From assembly GCA_965220465.1 (NCBI GenBank), contig CBDCPZ010000018.1:234649-298648 (forward strand): a DNA stretch of 64,000 bases, in the 5' to 3' direction. The notes under the pieces were generated by a model. It had not been told where the DNA came from, searched no databases, and saw only the letters and a program-made list of their open reading frames with translations. Origin of the DNA: JAHDHW01 sp965220465. Its GTDB lineage: Bacteria; Bacteroidota; Bacteroidia; Chitinophagales; Saprospiraceae. This document shows, in pieces, positions 18,692 to 28,248 of the stretch. The translations under genes were made by a program, and so were the position numbers. Positions within the stretch are counted from its first letter, which is position 1. Every line of letters begins with the position of its first letter.

Positions 18692-18907
18692 TTAAGGAGT
18701 TTTAAGAAATACTTTTTCGATACCTGTCTGGTCCTTTTGCGGATCCATCTTTTTACTACTGAGGTTTTGAAAAAAGAATATCGACAACAATATAACCAGG
18801 ATCGGTAATCCAATATTTTTTATAATATGATTAATGAAATTAATAATAGTCAGTGCAACGAAAAGCGTTTCAAGACTGAAAGTTTTATTTATTTTGTTTT
18901 TCATCAT
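18692..18907 (-). CDS. Small hypothetical membrane protein
   Basis: A 71-residue product with one hydrophobic stretch (about residues 33-47, GLPILVILLSIFFFQ) and a basic, hydrophilic tail. It starts 17 bases after the acyl-CoA dehydrogenase stop on the same strand and is followed by a terminator-like hairpin, so it may end that transcript. No family is recognised; the call rests on position and the hydrophobic segment. Confidence 0.45.
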   Translation of the reverse strand: MMKNKINKTFSLETLFVALTIINFINHIIKNIGLPILVILLSIFFFQNLSSKKMDPQKDQTGIEKVFLKTP

Positions 18908-18923
18908 AATATATTTTTTAGGA

Positions 18924-20099
18924 TTATTTGGCTGTTTTATTTAATATAAACTTACCTGAAAATAAATATTGATCCTTCTCAGGCAATGGATGGAAACTGG
19001 CTGCCTGAACATCTCTGAAAAGCCTTTCAATTCCAAATATTCGGAAAAAACTCTGACCTCCGATGATTTCCATTGCTTTATTTACGGTGTTAACACATGC
19101 GCTGGCAACCAAAGTTTTACGGCTCAAAATGTCATTTCCCATTTTATGATTTGGCGTAAAATCAAAGTCGTTGGCTTTTGCGATCATATCTTTGAGTAAT
19201 ACCTGAGCTAATGTGAGCTGGTTGTGCATCTCCCCCAAAGTGAAAGGCAATTGATCTTTTTTGAACTTACTGGCTTTAGCTTTGTCGATTGCGATTTGCG
19301 TTGCTTTTTCAGCAATTCCTACATAAACCGACATAATTAGCGGCAATGCAACGGCCAAAATAACATTCCATGACTGGTTCAATTCACCTTGCTTTCTTTT
19401 CAAGGCAATGGCTGATTCAGGTACAAATACTTTGTTTAATTGCACGGTATGAGAACCCGTTGCTCGCATTCCCAAAGTTTTCCAGTTGTTGATGACTTTT
19501 ACACCTTTTGAAGAAAATGGAACCGGAAAATGCAATACCAAATCTCCTTCAATAGGATCATGATATCGGGCACTTGTGATCATAATATCTCCAACAGCTG
19601 ACTGACTCGCAAAAACTTTATTTGCTGTTAATTCATAGCCTCCTTCAACTTTTGTCATTTCTCCATTGGATTCTAACCAATCTCTGGCACCGGTGCTAAC
19701 AAGTATCAATTGCTCGTTGACTACTTTTTTCAGTAAAGCTTCACCACCTTTGCCATGTGAGTATTTCCAAACGGTTGCTGCGATCAGATGCTGGTGCATT
19801 GACAATGCGAGCCCTGTCGACCCATCGTAACTTCCAATAATTTTTAAAAAGTCAGCCATTTTGCTATGAGAAACACCTCCTCCGCCTAGTTCCCGTGGAA
19901 CCATGGCCGAAAACACTCTGAACTTTTTTAAATCTTCATAATTTTCGTACACAAAAGAATCTGTGTCATCGTATTCCGCAGATCTTGATTCAAAACCTTT
20001 TCCCAGCTTGTGAGCCAGTTTTAAAAAGTTGTTTTTATAATGATAAAAAGAGACAGCCTTAGAATTTTTATTGATTGCATTTATTGATATCGGTTGCAT
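18924..20099 (-). CDS. Acyl-CoA dehydrogenase family flavoprotein
   Basis: A 391-residue protein with the three-part acyl-CoA dehydrogenase fold: N-terminal helices (about 15-130), a middle beta domain (about 135-230) with LVSTGARDWLESNGEM and NWKTLGMRATGSHTVQL, and a C-terminal helical domain (about 240-385). The sequence is closest in style to the broad acyl-CoA dehydrogenase/DszC-like branch, and I cannot locate a canonical catalytic Glu, so the substrate and even dehydrogenase activity are uncertain. FAD binding is expected. It may form a transcript with the small ORF downstream. Confidence 0.88.
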   Translation of the reverse strand: MQPISINAINKNSKAVSFYHYKNNFLKLAHKLGKGFESRSAEYDDTDSFVYENYEDLKKFRVFSAMVPRELGGGGVSHSKMADFLKIIGSYDGSTGLALSMHQHLIAATVWKYSHGKGGEALLKKVVNEQLILVSTGARDWLESNGEMTKVEGGYELTANKVFASQSAVGDIMITSARYHDPIEGDLVLHFPVPFSSKGVKVINNWKTLGMRATGSHTVQLNKVFVPESAIALKRKQGELNQSWNVILAVALPLIMSVYVGIAEKATQIAIDKAKASKFKKDQLPFTLGEMHNQLTLAQVLLKDMIAKANDFDFTPNHKMGNDILSRKTLVASACVNTVNKAMEIIGGQSFFRIFGIERLFRDVQAASFHPLPEKDQYLFSGKFILNKTAK

Positions 20100-20238
20100 G
20101 ATTTTATTTTTTGTGGTTATTAAAATAGATTATGAAGCAAAAATAAGAGAACAACTCCTTGTAGTAAATACAATTCGATTGAAGAGCCGACTTAGCTGAG
20201 CGAAAAGGTTGTTATTTTGAGTTGATGAAAATGAAAGA

Positions 20239-20733
20239 TTAAAGCTCCCTTCTGTAAAAATGCGCCGGAAGATTTTGCCAGGTAGTAATCTCTGATAGGG
20301 TAAGTCCGTGTTTAGTTAGAAGTCGAATGGAAGCATCATTTTCAGGGTCAACAATTGCCATAAGCCTTTCAACCAAAGGATTTGCTTTTGCCAACTCAAC
20401 CATTGTGGTAGTCAATTCAGTGCCATAGCCTACACCCCAAAATTTTGGAAGAATGGAGTAGCCCAGTTCAGCCTCTCCGTCTTTTATAAAAGTGATTTTT
20501 GAAAGCCCGATGTATTCATTCGAGTGGATTATGCGGACTGAAAAAACGCCTATTTTGGGATATTGGTTATTGATTTCAATTACCTTTTGAAATTTATCTT
20601 TTGCTTCTTCAAGCGTGTAAGGTTTCCCTGTGGTATAGCGCATCACCTCAACTTTCGAGACCAAATCGTAATAATCTTGAAAGTCTTCTTCAGCAAATTT
20701 AGTGTATTTCAATCTTGCAGATAACAATGACAT
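20239..20733 (-). CDS. GNAT family N-acetyltransferase (RimJ/RimL type)
   Basis: The 164-residue protein has the Acetyltransf_3 layout with IGLSKITFIKDGEAELGYSI, the acetyl-CoA pyrophosphate loop FWGVGYGTEL (Q/R-x-x-G-x-G/A-like) and the late segment NDASIRLLTKHGLTLSE. Such enzymes acetylate protein N termini, small amines or antibiotics; the acceptor here is unknown. It has its own gap on both sides and a terminator hairpin lies upstream. Confidence 0.9.
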   Translation of the reverse strand: MSLLSARLKYTKFAEEDFQDYYDLVSKVEVMRYTTGKPYTLEEAKDKFQKVIEINNQYPKIGVFSVRIIHSNEYIGLSKITFIKDGEAELGYSILPKFWGVGYGTELTTTMVELAKANPLVERLMAIVDPENDASIRLLTKHGLTLSEITTWQNLPAHFYRREL

Positions 20734-20761
20734 TTTGTAAAGATAAATGTTTTGTTTTCAA

Positions 20762-20801
20762 AAAATACCCCGAACATCAAATTGATTGTTCAGGGTATTT
20801 T
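20762..20801. terminator. Terminator downstream of the YiaA-family gene
   Basis: AAAATACCC (20762-20770) pairs with GGGTATTTT (20793-20801), and GAACA (20772-20776) with TGTTC (20787-20791), giving a 14-bp stem with one mismatch. It is flanked by A and T runs, so it can work in both directions; it follows the YiaA gene on the minus strand. Confidence 0.8.
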
Positions 20802-20832
20802 ATTTAATTATTAGATTTTTTTAATCGAATTT

Positions 20833-21120
20833 TTAAGTAGCACTGACGGGATCCCCGTATTTGTTAAGGAATTTTTCCGTTTTTGCGCTTTCAATTTTAT
20901 TGATAATTCGGTCTGATTCGTGTTTATCTCTCACCACTTTGGCGACCGTAAAACAGGAGGTTACGCTAAAAAAGTAGGTCATGGCTAAAAATCCTTTAAC
21001 GCCGAAATCTGCCGGAATGTAGAAAATCCCGACTGCCATTCCGACAAAAGAAATAGCAAATGCGATCCACGCCATGTTGTAAAAAGACCTTGTGTTGTTG
21101 CTTTCATACATGTAACTCAT
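20833..21120 (-). CDS. YiaA/YiaB-type inner membrane protein
   Basis: This 95-residue protein has two closely spaced membrane helices (about residues 14-34, AWIAFAISFVGMAVGIFYI, and 39-61) and the polar tail VRDKHESDRIINKIE, as in the YiaAB two-helix family. Members are inner-membrane proteins of unknown function. The gene is monocistronic, with a terminator just downstream. Confidence 0.88.
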   Translation of the reverse strand: MSYMYESNNTRSFYNMAWIAFAISFVGMAVGIFYIPADFGVKGFLAMTYFFSVTSCFTVAKVVRDKHESDRIINKIESAKTEKFLNKYGDPVSAT

Positions 21121-21361
21121 AATAAATCAAATTTAGTTAAATAATAAAATTGACTTTCGTGAGTCGTTTTTTAAAACTGTTATAAATACAAACTCAGGTA
21201 AATATATGTTTTGCGAATTAGGTATTTAGCTGCTTTGTCAACTTTTCTTAAGTTGATTAAAAGGCTAAACAACTTCATTATAAAAATTGAAGTATGAAAA
21301 TTTAATTTTGTACATTTCAGATTGCGTATAATTAATTTTTTAAAATTCAGAATATTCATTT

Positions 21362-21889
21362 ATGAAACTGCTCAAATCAATTATTTATGTGTCGATTGTT
21401 ATTGTATTGTTTTTAAGTTCATGCAATGTTCCAAAAGAAGATGGAAAGGAATTTCAACAAAACCTGCAATCTGTAGTATCGATAGACGATATAAGTTTTT
21501 CAACAGGTCAGACTGTTTATGTGCCGGTTTATTCTCAGATTTATTCAGCATATCCTGTGAAGGAAGGTAGCAGGATAAACCTGGCGGTAACCCTCTCTAT
21601 TCGCAATACCGACATCGAGAAAACAATAATCATCAAGTCAGTAAAATATTACGACAACAATGGTAAATTTTTAAAAGATTATATCGAGCAGCCAATTAAA
21701 CTATCCCAAATGGCCTCAATTTCTTTTAACATAAAACAGAATAATGAAGTCGAAGGGATTGGATCTAATTTCATCGTTGAATGGGGTGCTGAAGAAACCG
21801 TTCATGAACCCTATATTGAAGCCATTATGATTGGCACTCACGGAAACTTTGGATTTTCATGGAAAAGTTCCGGTCATGTTTTGAAATAA
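21362..21889 (+). CDS. DUF3124 domain lipoprotein
   Basis: A 175-residue protein with a lipoprotein signal peptide (lipobox LSSC, Cys21) and one DUF3124 domain covering most of the mature part. Family segments include GQTVYVPVYSQIY, LAVTLSIRNTDIEKTIII and the C-terminal EAIMIGTHGNFGFSW. Function is unknown. A -7-like element TAATTTTG lies at 21303-21310 without a well-spaced -33 element. A hairpin follows the stop codon. Confidence 0.9.
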   Translation: MKLLKSIIYVSIVIVLFLSSCNVPKEDGKEFQQNLQSVVSIDDISFSTGQTVYVPVYSQIYSAYPVKEGSRINLAVTLSIRNTDIEKTIIIKSVKYYDNNGKFLKDYIEQPIKLSQMASISFNIKQNNEVEGIGSNFIVEWGAEETVHEPYIEAIMIGTHGNFGFSWKSSGHVLK

Positions 21890-21936
21890 ATTTGAGACAA
21901 ACTGCATTAACACCTTATTCGTTTAATTTTTAGGCG

Positions 21937-21962
21937 AAATTGTAGGAATAACTACAATTTTT
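21937..21962. terminator. Terminator between converging genes
   Basis: AAATTGTAG (21937-21945) and CTACAATTT (21952-21960) form a 9-bp stem followed by T residues on the plus strand. The right arm overlaps the stop codon of the convergent serine hydrolase gene. Confidence 0.65.
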
Positions 21963-23862
21963 CTAGCATCTTTACTGCGTTTGAATTATTCGGATCTATT
22001 TCTAAAGATTTTTTAAAATTTAATTTTGCCAATTGTTTTTTACCACTCATCATGTAAGCTTCTCCGAGACTATCGTATGCATTTGAAGAATCCGGATAAT
22101 AATCAGTATTAAATTGGAACAAAGTAATTGCAATTGTAAATTCCTTTTTGGCCAGATAATAATAGCCCAAATAGTTTATGTAAGGTTCATTGATTGCGCA
22201 AGAGGAATAATATTTTTCCAGAGTATTTCTTACTTTTTCATGTTGTTCATCTTCATGAATCAATGTGGCTTCTTTAAGAGTTCTTCGAATCTCAGAATAA
22301 ACCACATTTAAGTCAGTGGGTGCAGTTTCCATAGGCAAAAGGCGAAATTCACGACTTTCCCAGTTAAGAGCAGCTACTTCACCTGAAATATAATAACTTA
22401 CTTTAAGTTCTGTTGGTGGAGAGATATATTCTCCTATTGGCCAATCGATCAAAAAGACATCTTTTTTTAAAGGAAGAAGAGGTGCATCGTAAGTTCCATA
22501 ACGAGCCCATAATTGACCATCTGAATTCAAATATGCTGTGAAATGCCCTAATCTGGGATTGTGGTAAGTTCCAGTAAAAGATTTCGGTTGGAAATTCCAA
22601 TGATCAGGATTGGAAGCGGCTTTTTCCAACATTTCATCTTTTCTACTAAGAAATTTGGTGGATCTTTCTTTGTGCTTATCAACATCTTCGAGCCATTTTT
22701 GTATAATTTCTTGGTATTTGGTATCGAGATTTTCTTTCCCAAGCAGGTAATCATAAATATAAGCAGCTACAATATGTGGAAGTCGTGCCCCGTGGTCTAA
22801 TTCATTGCTTAAAGCAACCACTCCAATTTTCTTGTTTGGCATGAACGAAACATGAGCCATATATCCGTCAAAACTGCCAAAATGATGAATCAATGTATCT
22901 GACTCATAGTTGGAACGATACCAGCCAAGTCCATAAGCATAACGGTGAAAAAGAAAATAATCTCTGTCTAAAGTTACATGGGGTTTTTGTACCCGTTGGA
23001 TTACCTCTGAAGGAATCACCTGTTTTTCCCCCAATTGACCATTGTTCATATTGACTAACAGCCATTTAGCTAAATCTTCAGGAGAACTTACTATCCCACC
23101 GGCAGATTGCATTTGACCATCCGATTTTAATGGAAGAAGTTTCTGTCCATTTTGCTTCCATAAATACGGAAGGGCAATTTCTTTTTTAATGGCTTCAGAC
23201 ATATAAGGGGTTGTATTGTCCATATCAATTGGCTGTAAAACTTCAATTTCTACAATTTCTTGCCAAGGTTCTTTAAATTGTTTTTCGAGGATCGTCGAAA
23301 GGATATTGTAACCCAGATTGGAATAAGAAAATCCAGGTCGCCCGGCTGTGCTAAAATCATAAAGTATTCTGTCATGATCTTCATGTGATAGCTGGTCAAT
23401 AAAAGCAGATTGGTATTGAATACCACTATTGTTAATTCCATGTTGATGACTCAACAAATCCACCAACCGAATTTTATTTGCATCTAAAGGTGGAGTTAAT
23501 TCCAAATCTGGGTAGAAAGATGCTAAAGTTGCATTGAGATCAATTTTTCCTTTATTTTCTAACATGGCGGCTGCCATTCCCGTAAAACTTTTGGTTTTTG
23601 AAGCAATATAAAAACCTGTATTTGTAGTAACAGGAAGCTGCTTTTCTAAATCCCTAAAACCAAAACCATGAGTATAGACAATTTGATCATCTTTCACAAT
23701 AGCTACCCCTAATCCAGGAACAACACCACTTTTTTTCATGATATCATTTATAAAGGATTCAATTTGTGCAATATCTTTTTTCGATAATTCCTTTTTTAAA
23801 TTCTTCTCCATTGAACAAAATATACACATGCAGCAGATGAATAAAATGATGCTTTTTTTCAT
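21952..23862 (-). CDS. Serine hydrolase (beta-lactamase/penicillin-binding-protein-like) with C-terminal TPR
   Basis: The 636-residue protein has a signal peptide rich in Cys (probable lipoprotein), a class C beta-lactamase-like domain (about residues 35-375) and a TPR region near the C terminus (about 565-636). The nucleophile motif SxxK is SKTK (Ser88-Lys91) and the second motif is YSN in GFSYSNLGYN. The third element is probably in LIHHFGSFDGY. Such proteins are D-aminopeptidases, esterases or peptidoglycan-active enzymes; the substrate is not predictable. The AraC-type regulator gene is directly upstream on the same strand, with a 55-base gap. Confidence 0.9.
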   Translation of the reverse strand: MKKSIILFICCMCIFCSMEKNLKKELSKKDIAQIESFINDIMKKSGVVPGLGVAIVKDDQIVYTHGFGFRDLEKQLPVTTNTGFYIASKTKSFTGMAAAMLENKGKIDLNATLASFYPDLELTPPLDANKIRLVDLLSHQHGINNSGIQYQSAFIDQLSHEDHDRILYDFSTAGRPGFSYSNLGYNILSTILEKQFKEPWQEIVEIEVLQPIDMDNTTPYMSEAIKKEIALPYLWKQNGQKLLPLKSDGQMQSAGGIVSSPEDLAKWLLVNMNNGQLGEKQVIPSEVIQRVQKPHVTLDRDYFLFHRYAYGLGWYRSNYESDTLIHHFGSFDGYMAHVSFMPNKKIGVVALSNELDHGARLPHIVAAYIYDYLLGKENLDTKYQEIIQKWLEDVDKHKERSTKFLSRKDEMLEKAASNPDHWNFQPKSFTGTYHNPRLGHFTAYLNSDGQLWARYGTYDAPLLPLKKDVFLIDWPIGEYISPPTELKVSYYISGEVAALNWESREFRLLPMETAPTDLNVVYSEIRRTLKEATLIHEDEQHEKVRNTLEKYYSSCAINEPYINYLGYYYLAKKEFTIAITLFQFNTDYYPDSSNAYDSLGEAYMMSGKKQLAKLNFKKSLEIDPNNSNAVKMLEKL

Positions 23863-23917
23863 GTTTTTAACTCAAAAATAAAGGAACTGCTGTTTCATGT
23901 CTTGAACAAATGAAACC

Positions 23918-24712
23918 TTATGGTTCAGAAAGATGATATTGATTGAGCCATTTTTGAAAAGCACCGGGAGGCAAGTTCAGAGCTTTTTTAAATATTCGAT
24001 TAAAATGGCTCTGGTCTGAAAACCCTGCATCCAGCGCAATGTGAATCAATGATTTTTGCATTTCACCTAATTCCTGCATAGCATTTTCAATTCGTATATT
24101 TTGAAGGAAAGACTTTAGTGAACAACCATAATACTGACGAAATACTCTGGCCAAATAAACTGGATGAACCCCTATTTTTTCGGCTATATCTCTTGTACGC
24201 AAAGATTTATAGTATTCATCTCTGATTTGTTCTTCAATTTTTTTCAACCATGACGGGGGTAAGGTATTTTTAGGATCAAAGGATTCTTTTAATATTGAAA
24301 GTAAATAAATTACAGAATCGTATAAATCTTCTTCGGTTGAAATTTTTGTCAATTTAGAAGCAATTTGAAAAGCAGTGGAAGCTGTTGGTAAACCATGAAA
24401 CCACCGATAATCCATAAATTGCTCGGCGGTCAACTTAGTGAATACTTCATCTTTTAATAATATCGAGACTATTCGGCTACCTTTAATTCCGTATTCATTT
24501 TGATGGTACAAATCTCCAGGTTTGAGAACAATGCTTCCAGAATGTGCAAATACTTCTTTTTTACAAGCAGATTCTTTAAGCGTCCCTTGTAAAATGATGC
24601 TAATTCGATTGTAACGATCAAAATGTTTGGGTGTCACTAATCCCGATGGGTAAGTAGCATCTATAATAGCCATATCTGAAAAACGATTTATACCATTGAG
24701 GTTAGAGAGCAT
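23918..24712 (-). CDS. AraC family transcriptional regulator
   Basis: The 264-residue protein has an N-terminal cupin-like sensing domain (about 1-130, with GTLKESACKKEVFAHSGS and LKPGDLYHQNEYG) and a C-terminal AraC DNA-binding domain with two helix-turn-helix motifs (about 165-258). The second carries the signature IALDAGFSDQSHFNRIFKKA. It is likely to control the serine hydrolase gene that follows on the same transcript, which is an inference from position. Confidence 0.92.
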   Translation of the reverse strand: MLSNLNGINRFSDMAIIDATYPSGLVTPKHFDRYNRISIILQGTLKESACKKEVFAHSGSIVLKPGDLYHQNEYGIKGSRIVSILLKDEVFTKLTAEQFMDYRWFHGLPTASTAFQIASKLTKISTEEDLYDSVIYLLSILKESFDPKNTLPPSWLKKIEEQIRDEYYKSLRTRDIAEKIGVHPVYLARVFRQYYGCSLKSFLQNIRIENAMQELGEMQKSLIHIALDAGFSDQSHFNRIFKKALNLPPGAFQKWLNQYHLSEP

Positions 24713-24805
24713 ACTAAGTTATTTCTTTAGAATGACAAAAAAAATTAGAAAGTTGCTTAGTTCCTAAGCGCAGTGAGATGATATTTTATTGCAACAAATT
24801 CCTTT

Positions 24806-27800
24806 TTAGTGCCTGCAACTACAACCTGAAGTCATGAAGCTGTGCGTCCCTTCGATCAATGGATAATTATTTCCACTACCTGGTAACTCCCAGTAAAATT
24901 TTGTTCTTTTGTTATCATAATTGCCAATTTCATTCATCGTCTCGGTATCGTACAAACGACCATTAATCATGGTGTAACGCACAGAATTTGAATTTTGAAT
25001 ATCCTCCAAAGGGTTCTGATCCAAAACGATCAAATCTGCTAATTTTCCGGCTTTTAAAGAACCAATTTCCTTAGCCATTCCGAGATATTCCGCTCCGTTC
25101 AGTGTTGCGGCGCGTAGTGCTTGCAAATTGCTCATTCCACCTTGCTGAAGCATCCAAAGTTCCCAATGGGCGCCGATCCCCTGAATTTGGCCATGCGAGC
25201 CTAAATTTACTTTAACGCCTGCATCGTTCAATTTTTTACAAGACTTGGAAACGAGAATATGGCCATTTTCATATTCTTCGTCCGGAACCATTGTTCGATG
25301 ACGTGAACGTGAATCAATGATGGATCGTGGAGTATATTTTAGTAACTTTTCAACTTCCCAAACATTGGTGTTCTGGTACCAGTAATATTCTCCGTTCAAC
25401 CCGCCGTAATTTACGATGAGGGTTGGAGTATTGCCCGTTTCAGTCGATGACCAAAACTTGACAACATCATCGTATAAAGGAGCAACGGGAATATTATGCT
25501 CAACTCCTGTATGGCCATCAGCGACCATTGTCATATTATGATAAAAAAAGCTTCCGCCTTCCGGATAAACATTGATATTCATTTCGCGAGCAGCCTGAAT
25601 CACTTGCTGTCTTTGGTTTCTTCGCGGTTGATTGTAACTTTTTACAGAAAAAGCACCATATGCCTTTGTACGTCTTAACGCTGAACGAGCATCATCCAAA
25701 CTATTAATAACCGCTTTAAAATCACCATCGGCTCCATAAAGAATGGTTCCTGTTGAAAATATACGAGGACCTTTCATAATACCAGCTTTTACCATTTCGG
25801 ATTGTGAAAAGGTCATTTCTGAGTTAGAGGACGGATCGTGAGTAGTGGTCACTCCGTAGGCTAGATTAGTGTAATATTGCCAGTGTTTTTGAGGACTTAA
25901 ACCAAAACGAAAAGCTCCCAAATGAGCATGAACATCGATGATGCCAGGCATAATCGTTTTACCTTTTACATCAATTATTTTTGCTTCATTTGGAATAGAA
26001 ACAGAACCCGCAGGTCCAATTGCTTTTATGATATTTTTTTCAATTAAAATAGTTCCGTTTTCGATCACCTCATCACCTTCCATCGTTATAATTCGGGCTC
26101 CGGTGAACGCGATCAATCCGTAAGGTTTATCAAAATCTAAATTGATGTTTATTTTCATTCCTACAGAATCCATCGGCGGAATACTATCAACGGAGCCTTC
26201 CAAAAACAAAAATCGTTCTGTCAAAGAATTACTGAAAAGTTCGTTGCCTAGCGTCCAACGAAGCACTTTGCTGTCTTTTGACCAATGTAGATTAATACCG
26301 GCGTCTTTGGCTACCTGTGCAACCGGAACCGCTTTGGTGTCTGCTGATAATCCAAATGGTTGGCCGGTTTGAGGCATCGGAGCAATATAAACTTTGTATA
26401 ATTCCGAAAAGGCAATCCATTTATTATCCGGACTGGGAATAAACTGGGTGGTGTATTTTGTGTTGAAAATCGTTTTTTCGTCGGTTCCATCAGGTTTTAT
26501 ACTATGGAATGCTTTGCTCAAACTTCCAAAAAGATAACCGCCCGTGGTATAAAAAATCCTTGATCCATCAACATTAAACATGGGGTATTCTGCTTCTTTG
26601 GTAACCAGTTTTTCATTATTTCCATTTGCATTCATGGTATAAATCCCTGCATTTTTCGAAAAGGTATATCCTTGATGACCATTCCCACCTTCTTTCCGAA
26701 AAACAATTGAATTTCCGTCAGGTGAAAAAGATGGCGTTCGGTAAATTCCTTTTTTGGTCGTTAAAACCTTTCTAACGTTAGTTGCCAAATCCATTGAAAT
26801 TATTGAACCCATTGCTTCGTCATCCCATTCAACATAAATGATCTTTTTTCCATTGGGAGAAAAAGATGGTTCGAATTCAAAAGCAACACTTTTTGTTAAA
26901 CGTTCCGGTTTTCCGTTGGGCAGAGTCATTTTCCAAAGATGCCCAACTGCATTAAAAACCAGCAACTTTTCATCAGGAGAAGTAACTGCCTGGCGAATCG
27001 TTTTCACTTCAAATTGATCGGTTACAACCGCTTGTTCGAAAAGTAATGTTTCAGCTAGTCGATGTTTGGCATTTACAGTAAATGGAATTTCCTTCGCTTT
27101 TTTACTGGCAACATTTATATTCCATAATTTTCCTTGTCCCCAAATTATAATTCCTGAATCATCGGGCGTCCAGCTAAATCCTGTGTAAGAACCAAAAATT
27201 GCCCAGGCTTCCTGTTGGTCTTTGCTGAGTCCGTCAAACAAAGGAAATTCTTCGCCGGTTTCAAGATTTTGGATAAATAAAATTGATTTCGTCCGCACTC
27301 GACGAACGAAAGCCATAAATTTATTATCGTTTGAAATCTGCGGACGCACCGCTCCACCAGGTCCTGAAATTACATTTTCAACTTCTCCTTTTTGACGATC
27401 ATATCTTTTAATTATATAAATCTGGTTATTCGGATCTTTGTTGTACTGAAAATATCCGCCTGGATAAACATCTTCGCTAAAGTAGATGTAACGGCCATCG
27501 TTTGAAACGGTTGGTTCATTGACATCCTGTTGATCATTTTTTCTTTTCGTTAACTGAATACCTTCACCCCCTGAAATATGATACATCCAAATCTCCCCGG
27601 CGCCTAAAGAACGTTCACTTGTAAAGTGTTTTCTGGCTACAATATATTGACCGTCAGGCAACCATTCTGCGTTGTTGAGTAATCGAAAATCTTCTTTTGT
27701 GATTTGCGTTTTATTTTCCCCTTTGGTGTCCATCCACCAGATATTGTCCGCGCCTCCAGCATCACTCGTGAATAATATTTTTTTACCATCAGGACTGAAT

Positions 27801-28072
27801 CGGGGTTGAACTTCCCAAGGCAATCCGCCACTCAACAACTTTGCATTTCCACCTTCTAAGGGCATACTATAAATATCCCCGAGCAGATCAAAAACAATCG
27901 TTTTTCCATCGGGGCTAAGGTCCAAATTCATCCAGGTACCTTCATTGATTGAAAATTCCACTTCTTTGAAAGGGCCTTCCGGAGCCGAAACATCCCATTT
28001 CGTTTTATCCTGTGCGGTTAATATCGTTGCACTAAAAATCAAAAAAAAGATCAGTAATTTTCTAAATTGCAT
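24806..28072 (-). CDS. TolB-like beta-propeller fused to an amidohydrolase
   Basis: The ATG at 28072 gives a signal peptide (MQFRKLLIFFLIFSATILTAQ) and 1088 residues; an upstream in-frame ATG at 28114 adds 14 non-signal residues. The N-terminal ~600 residues consist of PD40/TolB-type propeller repeats (DLSPDGKTIVFDLLGDIY, FSPDGKKILFTSDAGG and similar). The C-terminal ~420 residues are an amidohydrolase domain of imidazolonepropionase type with GKTIMPGIIDVHAHLGAF (metal-binding HxH) and the closing IGSLKAGKLADLIVLDQNP. The enzyme is periplasmic or secreted and probably hydrolyses a peptide or cyclic amide; the substrate is unknown. The last residues CSCRH are unusual. Confidence 0.92.
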   Translation of the reverse strand: MQFRKLLIFFLIFSATILTAQDKTKWDVSAPEGPFKEVEFSINEGTWMNLDLSPDGKTIVFDLLGDIYSMPLEGGNAKLLSGGLPWEVQPRFSPDGKKILFTSDAGGADNIWWMDTKGENKTQITKEDFRLLNNAEWLPDGQYIVARKHFTSERSLGAGEIWMYHISGGEGIQLTKRKNDQQDVNEPTVSNDGRYIYFSEDVYPGGYFQYNKDPNNQIYIIKRYDRQKGEVENVISGPGGAVRPQISNDNKFMAFVRRVRTKSILFIQNLETGEEFPLFDGLSKDQQEAWAIFGSYTGFSWTPDDSGIIIWGQGKLWNINVASKKAKEIPFTVNAKHRLAETLLFEQAVVTDQFEVKTIRQAVTSPDEKLLVFNAVGHLWKMTLPNGKPERLTKSVAFEFEPSFSPNGKKIIYVEWDDEAMGSIISMDLATNVRKVLTTKKGIYRTPSFSPDGNSIVFRKEGGNGHQGYTFSKNAGIYTMNANGNNEKLVTKEAEYPMFNVDGSRIFYTTGGYLFGSLSKAFHSIKPDGTDEKTIFNTKYTTQFIPSPDNKWIAFSELYKVYIAPMPQTGQPFGLSADTKAVPVAQVAKDAGINLHWSKDSKVLRWTLGNELFSNSLTERFLFLEGSVDSIPPMDSVGMKININLDFDKPYGLIAFTGARIITMEGDEVIENGTILIEKNIIKAIGPAGSVSIPNEAKIIDVKGKTIMPGIIDVHAHLGAFRFGLSPQKHWQYYTNLAYGVTTTHDPSSNSEMTFSQSEMVKAGIMKGPRIFSTGTILYGADGDFKAVINSLDDARSALRRTKAYGAFSVKSYNQPRRNQRQQVIQAAREMNINVYPEGGSFFYHNMTMVADGHTGVEHNIPVAPLYDDVVKFWSSTETGNTPTLIVNYGGLNGEYYWYQNTNVWEVEKLLKYTPRSIIDSRSRHRTMVPDEEYENGHILVSKSCKKLNDAGVKVNLGSHGQIQGIGAHWELWMLQQGGMSNLQALRAATLNGAEYLGMAKEIGSLKAGKLADLIVLDQNPLEDIQNSNSVRYTMINGRLYDTETMNEIGNYDNKRTKFYWELPGSGNNYPLIEGTHSFMTSGCSCRH

Positions 28073-28215
28073 TTTGATATATTTTGTAAAGTTACTAGGC
28101 CAAATAATTGTCAAACTATTCTTTAAACCTTTATTATTGGCCGAAAATAGAATTATTTCTATAATAAGCCGAAACTTTTACGAAAGAAAGCGTATCAACA
28201 ATTGGTTACAATTCC

Positions 28216-28223
28216 TATTTTTG
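28216..28223 (+). promoter_or_regulatory. Possible -7 element of the DinB gene
   Basis: TATTTTTG matches TAnnTTTG and lies 26 bases before the ATG at 28249. No TTG is found at the expected 17-23 base spacing, so the assignment is weak. Confidence 0.35.
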
Positions 28224-28248
28224 TAAATTGGAAAGCAATTCAAAAAAA

